9,969 nucleotides of DNA from Candidatus Omnitrophota bacterium (GTDB taxonomy: Bacteria > Omnitrophota > Gorgyraeia > 2-01-FULL-45-10), in the NCBI GenBank assembly GCA_016214245.1, contig JACROW010000126.1, forward strand, positions 1 to 9,969. Direction: 5' to 3'. A model generated the notes under the pieces. It made no database searches. It was given only the letters and a program-made list of their open reading frames with translations, and was not told the origin of the DNA. Position numbers and translations under genes: made by a program. Of the stretch, positions 6,727 to 9,969 are shown one piece after another. The number at the start of each line of letters is the position of its first letter. Within the stretch, counting starts at the first letter, position 1.

Positions 6727-8370
6727 ATGGCTGAATCTTTAAAAGATCAATTGACAGATATCCTTATAAACGGAAAGCTCATTACGAAGAGAGACCTTGA
6801 TAAGGCTCTCGATATTCAAAAGAAATCCGGCGGAAGCCTTGGCAGGATACTGGTTGAACAGGGTTACATTTCGGAAGAGGCCCTCATGCTGGTTATGAGC
6901 CGCCAGCTGAATATGCCTCCGATAAACCTGTCAAAATATAAGGTCGATAAGAAACTGACCGAGCTAATCCCAGAAAAGATAGCCAAACATTATAACCTCA
7001 TACCTATATCCAGTATAGGAAATGTCCTTACGGTTGCGATGGCGGACCCTTTCAACATATTCGCCATAGATGATATAAAGATGCTGACTAAGTATAAGAT
7101 CGATCCGGTCATCGCGACCGAGAACGATATAAAGGGAGCGATAAATACCTATTATGGCACGCATGGGGAAGAAGTGTCAAAGATCTTAGAAGGGGTTACG
7201 CTTTCAGATATAGAGGTCGTGGAAGAAGAAGAGCATATAGATGTGAGCGAGATCACCCAGGAAAGCCAGCAGGCGCCGATCGTTACTATGGTAAGCCTCA
7301 TCCTGAATGAGGCGATGCAAAAAAGGGCGAGCGACATCCATATCGAACCTTGCGAAAGATCCTTGCGGGTGAGATATAGAATCGATGGAAACCTTCATGA
7401 TGTCCTGACACTGCCGAAGAAGAATCAGAACGCTGTGTTGGTGCGACTTAAGATAATGTCGAAGCTGGATATCACAGAGACGAGGCTTCCGCAAGACGGC
7501 CGATTCAAAATAAACTTTCAGGGGAAAGAGATAGATTTCAGGGTATCGGCCCTGCCGATAGCTTTCGGCGGAAAGATCGTCTTAAGAGTGCTGGACAAGT
7601 CGAGCCTGAATATCGGCTTGGAACAGCTCGGGTTTCTCCCCGGCCCATTGAGCGCGTTCAAGACAGCGCTCGCAAGGCCTTACGGCATGATCCTCGTCAC
7701 CGGCCCGACAGGAAGCGGAAAGTCCACCACCCTCTATTCCGTTATCACTCAATTGAACTCTCCCGAACTTAATATAGTGACGTTGGAAGAGCCTGTCGAA
7801 TATGAGCTCGAAGGCATCACCCAGATTCAGGCAAAGCCGGAGATAGGGCTGACGTTCGCCAACGGCCTGAAGTCGGTCTTGCGGCAGAGCCCTGATATCA
7901 TCATGGTCGGTGAGATACGGGACTTTGAAACCGCGGATATCGCCATAAAGGCATCGCTGACGGGACAGCTTCTTTTGAGCACGCTCCATACAAACGATGC
8001 GGCAGGCGCCATCACCAGATTAGTCGATATGGGCGTCGAGCCGTTTCTGGTAGCCTCAAGGAAAAACGTCCTCGATCGGGTGGGATTGAATTTAGACGAA
8101 ATCGGTAAAAAAGGGAAAAAGGGATTTTACAAGGGCAAGGGCTGCCAGCACTGCAACGAAACAGGCTATTACGGCAGGCTCGGCATACTGGAAGCTCTTT
8201 TGATAGACGACCAGATACGGGAGATGATCGTAAAAAAGGTATCCAGCGACGAGATAAAGGCCTACGGACTAAAGCATGGGATGAAGACGTTGAGAGAAAA
8301 TGCGTTGGAGAACTTCGTGAACGGGGTCACAAGCTTAGAAGAAGTTTTAAGGGTAACCTCCGAGGATTGA
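6727..8370 (+). CDS. Second PilB/GspE-like ATPase with shortened zinc-site region
   Basis: A 547-residue paralogue of the preceding PilB. It has an MshEN-type N-domain (1-140), an acidic linker and an ATPase core with Walker A GPTGSGKST (G326-T334), and Walker B DIIMVGEIRD. Several conserved spots differ from copy 1 and the family: TLEEPVEY in place of EDP, RQSPD in place of RQDPD, and TGQLLLSTLHT in place of TGHL. After VEPFLVAS (S444, near base 8058) it jumps straight to RKNVLDRVGLNLDEI. It therefore lacks the QRL segment and the first CxxC that copy 1 has there; only the second CxxC remains (C473/C476). I choose ATG 6727 because MAESLKDQL aligns with copy 1's MPPTLKERL. A TTG at 6721 overlaps the upstream stop by 3 bases and is an alternative start. 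AGAGG at 6712-6716 could serve either. It may be a specialised or partly inactive subunit, perhaps mixing with copy 1. Confidence 0.85.
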   Translation: MAESLKDQLTDILINGKLITKRDLDKALDIQKKSGGSLGRILVEQGYISEEALMLVMSRQLNMPPINLSKYKVDKKLTELIPEKIAKHYNLIPISSIGNVLTVAMADPFNIFAIDDIKMLTKYKIDPVIATENDIKGAINTYYGTHGEEVSKILEGVTLSDIEVVEEEEHIDVSEITQESQQAPIVTMVSLILNEAMQKRASDIHIEPCERSLRVRYRIDGNLHDVLTLPKKNQNAVLVRLKIMSKLDITETRLPQDGRFKINFQGKEIDFRVSALPIAFGGKIVLRVLDKSSLNIGLEQLGFLPGPLSAFKTALARPYGMILVTGPTGSGKSTTLYSVITQLNSPELNIVTLEEPVEYELEGITQIQAKPEIGLTFANGLKSVLRQSPDIIMVGEIRDFETADIAIKASLTGQLLLSTLHTNDAAGAITRLVDMGVEPFLVASRKNVLDRVGLNLDEIGKKGKKGFYKGKGCQHCNETGYYGRLGILEALLIDDQIREMIVKKVSSDEIKAYGLKHGMKTLRENALENFVNGVTSLEEVLRVTSED

Positions 8371-8371
8371 A

Positions 8372-9583
8372 ATGGCGAATTACAAATATGTCGCAAAGGA
8401 TCAGGACGGGAAGAGCGTAACAGGCACAATAGAGGCAAATGACCGCAGCGACGTCATAGCCACCTTGAGAAAGAAGGACCTCATCATCGTTTCGATCAGC
8501 GAAGCCTCATCGGCCCTTACGTTTTCCGTATCCTTATTTCGCAAGAAGATTAAACTTGACGACCTTGTCGTCTTTTCACGGCAGCTCGCTACGATGGTCG
8601 ATGCAGGCATACCTTTAGTGGGAGCGCTCGATATATTAGGAGAGCAGATAGAGAACAAGGCCTTCGGCACCATCATCTTGAAGATACGCAACGACGTCGA
8701 GACGGGTTCGAGCCTTTCCGATGCTATGGCCAAACATAAGGATATATTCTCCGCGCTCTTTGTAAATATGGTTAAGGCAGGGGAGTCGAGCGGTATGTTA
8801 GACGAGATATTGGACCGCGTTGCGACATACATGGAGAAGACGAGTTCGCTTCAGAAGAAGATAAAGGCTGCGCTGGTCTATCCAGCTGTCGTAAGCGTTA
8901 TGGCGATCGGCATCACACTTCTTTTGCTATTAAAAGTCATACCCGTATTTAAAGACATATTCTCCGGCTTCGGTGCTGATTTACCCAAGCCCACACTCAT
9001 ACTTATAGGTATAAGCGATTTCCTGCAAAACTATTTCCTCTTTACGGTAATAGCGTTCATAATATTGGCATTTTTGTTCGCGCGATATATAAACACCGAA
9101 AATGGGAAGCTTAGGTTCGATACCTTCTTATTAAAGATGCCGATATTCGGGGTGCTCTTTAAAAAAGTAGCGATAAGCAAATTCACGAGGACGCTCTCCA
9201 CACTTATAAAAAGCGGCGTCCCGATTCTGGCTTCGCTCGAAATTGTAGGCAAGACAGCCGGCAATAAGGCTGTTGAGATAGCCGTCGATAATGTCCGCAC
9301 AAACGTCCGGGAAGGTGAAAATATAGCTGAGCCTTTGGCAAAGTCAAAGATATTCCCCCCCATGGTCGTAAGGATGGTGTCCGTAGGCGAAAAATCAGGC
9401 GAGTTGGAAAAGATGCTCTCCAAGATAGCGGACTTTTACGATGAACAGGTTGATGCGGCGGTTACCGGCTTGACGAGCATGATAGAGCCTTTGATAATAG
9501 CGTTTTTAGGTGTGGTGATCGGCTCCATCGTCATATGCATGTTCCTGCCAATATTTAAGATAACCGCTATCGTGGGGGGTTAG
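8372..9583 (+). CDS. pilC: Type IV pilus inner-membrane platform protein PilC (GspF family)
   Basis: A 403-residue polytopic membrane protein, the normal length for PilC/GspF. It forms the platform on which PilB and PilT act to insert or remove pilins. The N-terminus YKYVAKDQDGKSVTGTIEA is the usual beta-rich PilC opening. Two T2SSF repeats follow, at about 67-190 and 269-392. Each carries a GxPL/I motif (VDAGIPLVGALDIL; KSGVPILASLEIVG) and a GExSG motif (VKAGESSGML; VSVGEKSGEL). Membrane helices lie at about 169-192, 218-238 and 371-396, giving the expected topology. The ATG comes one base after the stop of the second PilB, with GAGGA 5 nt upstream, so it is in the same operon. The pilin promoter begins only 10 nt after its stop codon. 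Confidence 0.95.
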   Translation: MANYKYVAKDQDGKSVTGTIEANDRSDVIATLRKKDLIIVSISEASSALTFSVSLFRKKIKLDDLVVFSRQLATMVDAGIPLVGALDILGEQIENKAFGTIILKIRNDVETGSSLSDAMAKHKDIFSALFVNMVKAGESSGMLDEILDRVATYMEKTSSLQKKIKAALVYPAVVSVMAIGITLLLLLKVIPVFKDIFSGFGADLPKPTLILIGISDFLQNYFLFTVIAFIILAFLFARYINTENGKLRFDTFLLKMPIFGVLFKKVAISKFTRTLSTLIKSGVPILASLEIVGKTAGNKAVEIAVDNVRTNVREGENIAEPLAKSKIFPPMVVRMVSVGEKSGELEKMLSKIADFYDEQVDAAVTGLTSMIEPLIIAFLGVVIGSIVICMFLPIFKITAIVGG

Positions 9584-9592
9584 GCCCATACC

Positions 9593-9621
9593 TTGACAAT
9601 AGGCCGTTTATATGGTATACT
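9593..9621 (+). promoter_or_regulatory. Sigma70-type promoter of the pilin gene
   Basis: The -35 box TTGACA (9593-9598) and the -10 box TATACT (9616-9621) are separated by 17 bp, the same boxes and spacing as the operon promoter at 1962-1990. In addition TGG directly precedes the -10 box (9613-9615), which fits an extended -10 (TGn). The predicted start is about 9628, so the RNA would begin at the first arm of the leader structure. Having its own strong promoter fits the need for far more pilin than motor protein. Confidence 0.85.
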
Positions 9622-9628
9622 TTAAGTG

Positions 9629-9709
9629 TAAGGTCTAGGAGGAGAAAAAGTCAGGTTATATAGCTATAATATAATTTAGAGTATATAAAAAAGCTCCAAA
9701 TAGACCTTG
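9629..9709 (+). promoter_or_regulatory. Predicted antiterminator / riboswitch-like fold in the pilin leader
   Basis: AAGGTCTA (9630-9637) is perfectly complementary to TAGACCTT (9701-9708), with a further U-G pair at 9629/9709. Continuing inward past a 3-nt bulge (9698-9700), GGAG (9638-9641) pairs with CTCC (9694-9697). The helix of about 13 bp begins at the predicted 5' end of the RNA and encloses about 52 mostly A/U nucleotides. Those include a small hairpin, TTATA / TATAA around a 4-base loop (9656-9669). The 3' arm of this helix is the 5' arm of the terminator at 9688-9747, so the two folds exclude each other. This is the layout of an attenuator or riboswitch; I do not recognise the sensor. 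No start codon follows the AGGAGGAG sequence, which argues against a leader peptide. Confidence 0.6.
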
Positions 9710-9747
9710 AAAAGAGGGCAGTGTAAAAGGTTTAATTGGAGTTTTTT
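9688..9747 (+). terminator. Intrinsic terminator inside the pilin leader
   Basis: The arms 9688-9708 and 9727-9747 pair at 20 of 21 positions: 18 Watson-Crick pairs, two G-U pairs (9693/9742 and 9703/9732) and one A-A mismatch (9700/9735). The loop has 18 nt and the 3' arm ends in six T. It lies about 60-120 nt after the pilin promoter and 44 nt before the pilin ATG. It would therefore stop both read-through from the upstream operon and transcripts from the pilin's own promoter unless it is prevented from folding. The A-rich 5' arm means it could also act on the opposite strand. Confidence 0.8.
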
Positions 9748-9775
9748 GTTAAAAAAGTACCCAATCTTGGGGGAA

Positions 9776-9785
9776 AGGAAGGTGA
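9776..9785 (+). promoter_or_regulatory. Ribosome binding site of the pilin gene
   Basis: AGGAAGGTGA sits 6 nt before the ATG at 9792 and resembles the extended anti-SD complement GGAGGTGA. This favours ATG 9792 over the in-frame ATGs at 9795 and 9804. A small hairpin (CCCA/TGGG, 9760-9771, 4-nt loop) lies just upstream and may help keep the site open. Confidence 0.75.
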
Positions 9786-9791
9786 CCATAT

Positions 9792-9969
9792 ATGATGATC
9801 AGGATGAATAGGAAGGGCTTTACGCTAGTAGAAATAATGATAGTAGTTGCTATTATCGGTTTATTAGCAGCGATAGCCATTCCAAACTTCATCAAGGCGC
9901 GGGAGACCGCTGAGAAGAACGCCTGCATAGCGAACCTGAAGCAGATTCAGGGAGCTACCCAGGTCTGGG
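9792..9969 (+). CDS. Type IV major pilin precursor, N-terminal part
   Basis: The first 59 codons are visible; the gene runs off the end of the window. It has a short basic leader, MMIRMNRKG, and the prepilin peptidase site G9/F10. The mature N-terminal helix FTLVEIMIVVAIIGLLAA carries Glu at mature position 5, which is needed for methylation and assembly. The helix continues as IAIPNFIKARETAEKNACIANLKQIQGATQVW. After PilD-type cleavage and N-methylation the subunit would be held in the inner membrane and polymerised by PilB and PilC. The wording NACIANLKQIQGA resembles pilin-like proteins of Omnitrophota, Lentisphaerae and related groups, often short pseudopilin-like pilins. It has its own promoter and a regulated-looking leader, consistent with a highly expressed major pilin. 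A minor pilin or type II secretion pseudopilin (GspG-like) cannot be excluded without the C-terminal half. Confidence 0.92.
   Translation, partial: MMIRMNRKGFTLVEIMIVVAIIGLLAAIAIPNFIKARETAEKNACIANLKQIQGATQVW

Noticed and set aside
9637..9680. Leader peptide after the AGGAGGAG sequence
   Set aside because: No ATG, GTG or TTG lies within a usable distance downstream, so a translated attenuator peptide is not supported.
9628..9748. Independent small RNA gene ending at the terminator
   Set aside because: A roughly 120-nt RNA with its own promoter and terminator would fit, but then the pilin would lack a promoter; only a weak TATGAT (9791-9796) with no -35 box exists downstream. The leader interpretation explains more, though a released short RNA as by-product remains possible.
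9629..9750. GEMM-type (c-di-GMP-I) riboswitch ahead of the pilin
   Set aside because: The conserved c-di-GMP-I core (such as the CACGCACAGGGCAAACC region and the tetraloop-receptor parts) is not visible, and the enclosed region is short and A/U-rich. The switch layout is kept as a finding without naming a ligand.
1..9969. CRISPR arrays, tRNA or rRNA genes, insertion sequences, attachment sites
   Set aside because: No regularly spaced repeats, no tRNA or rRNA-like sequence, no transposase or integrase gene and no flanking duplications were seen. The pilB-type similarity is gene duplication, not a mobile element.

Overview
The window reads as one type IV pilus (T4P) locus from a Gram-negative-like, probably uncultivated bacterium. 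The pilin tail (NACIANLKQIQGA) is the style I associate with Omnitrophota and other PVC-like lineages. The genes use many AUA isoleucine and AGG/AGA arginine codons, which fits but does not prove that. The taxon is an inference with low to moderate confidence. All genes are on the + strand and packed tightly.

Layout. Positions 1-132 hold the last 44 codons of a RodA/FtsW-type glycan polymerase. Positions 154-1896 hold a B12-binding-type radical SAM protein of the uncharacterised TIGR03960-like family. A short gap follows with a strong sigma70-type promoter (TTGACA, 17 bp, TATACT). That promoter probably drives an operon of six genes: a membrane HAMP-GAF-GGDEF protein (2033-3448), the retraction ATPase PilT (3467-4531), a stand-alone MshEN/GspE-N domain protein (4541-4990), two tandem PilB/GspE-like extension ATPases (4991-6724 and 6727-8370), and the platform protein PilC/GspF (8372-9583). 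Gaps inside this operon are 18 nt or less. A second promoter of the same architecture (9593-9621) then opens a roughly 165-nt leader ahead of the major pilin gene (9792 onward, cut by the window end).

How it fits together. PilB powers pilus extension, PilT retraction, PilC is the inner-membrane platform and the pilin is the fibre subunit. MshEN domains are known c-di-GMP receptors and GGDEF proteins are known c-di-GMP synthases, so the operon looks like a pilus machine with its own nucleotide-signalling parts. The signalling parts are unusual. The GGDEF protein keeps the signature loop but has lost the residues that normally hold GTP. Of the three MshEN copies, only the stand-alone one keeps every motif glycine and glutamine. 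The second PilB appears to have an in-frame deletion that removes the QRL segment and half of the zinc site.

Most notable non-coding signal. The pilin leader contains a 20-bp intrinsic terminator (9688-9747) whose 5' arm can pair instead with the very 5' end of the transcript (9629-9641). This is the mutually exclusive arrangement of a riboswitch or attenuator. I do not recognise the aptamer, and it does not resemble the GEMM c-di-GMP riboswitch.
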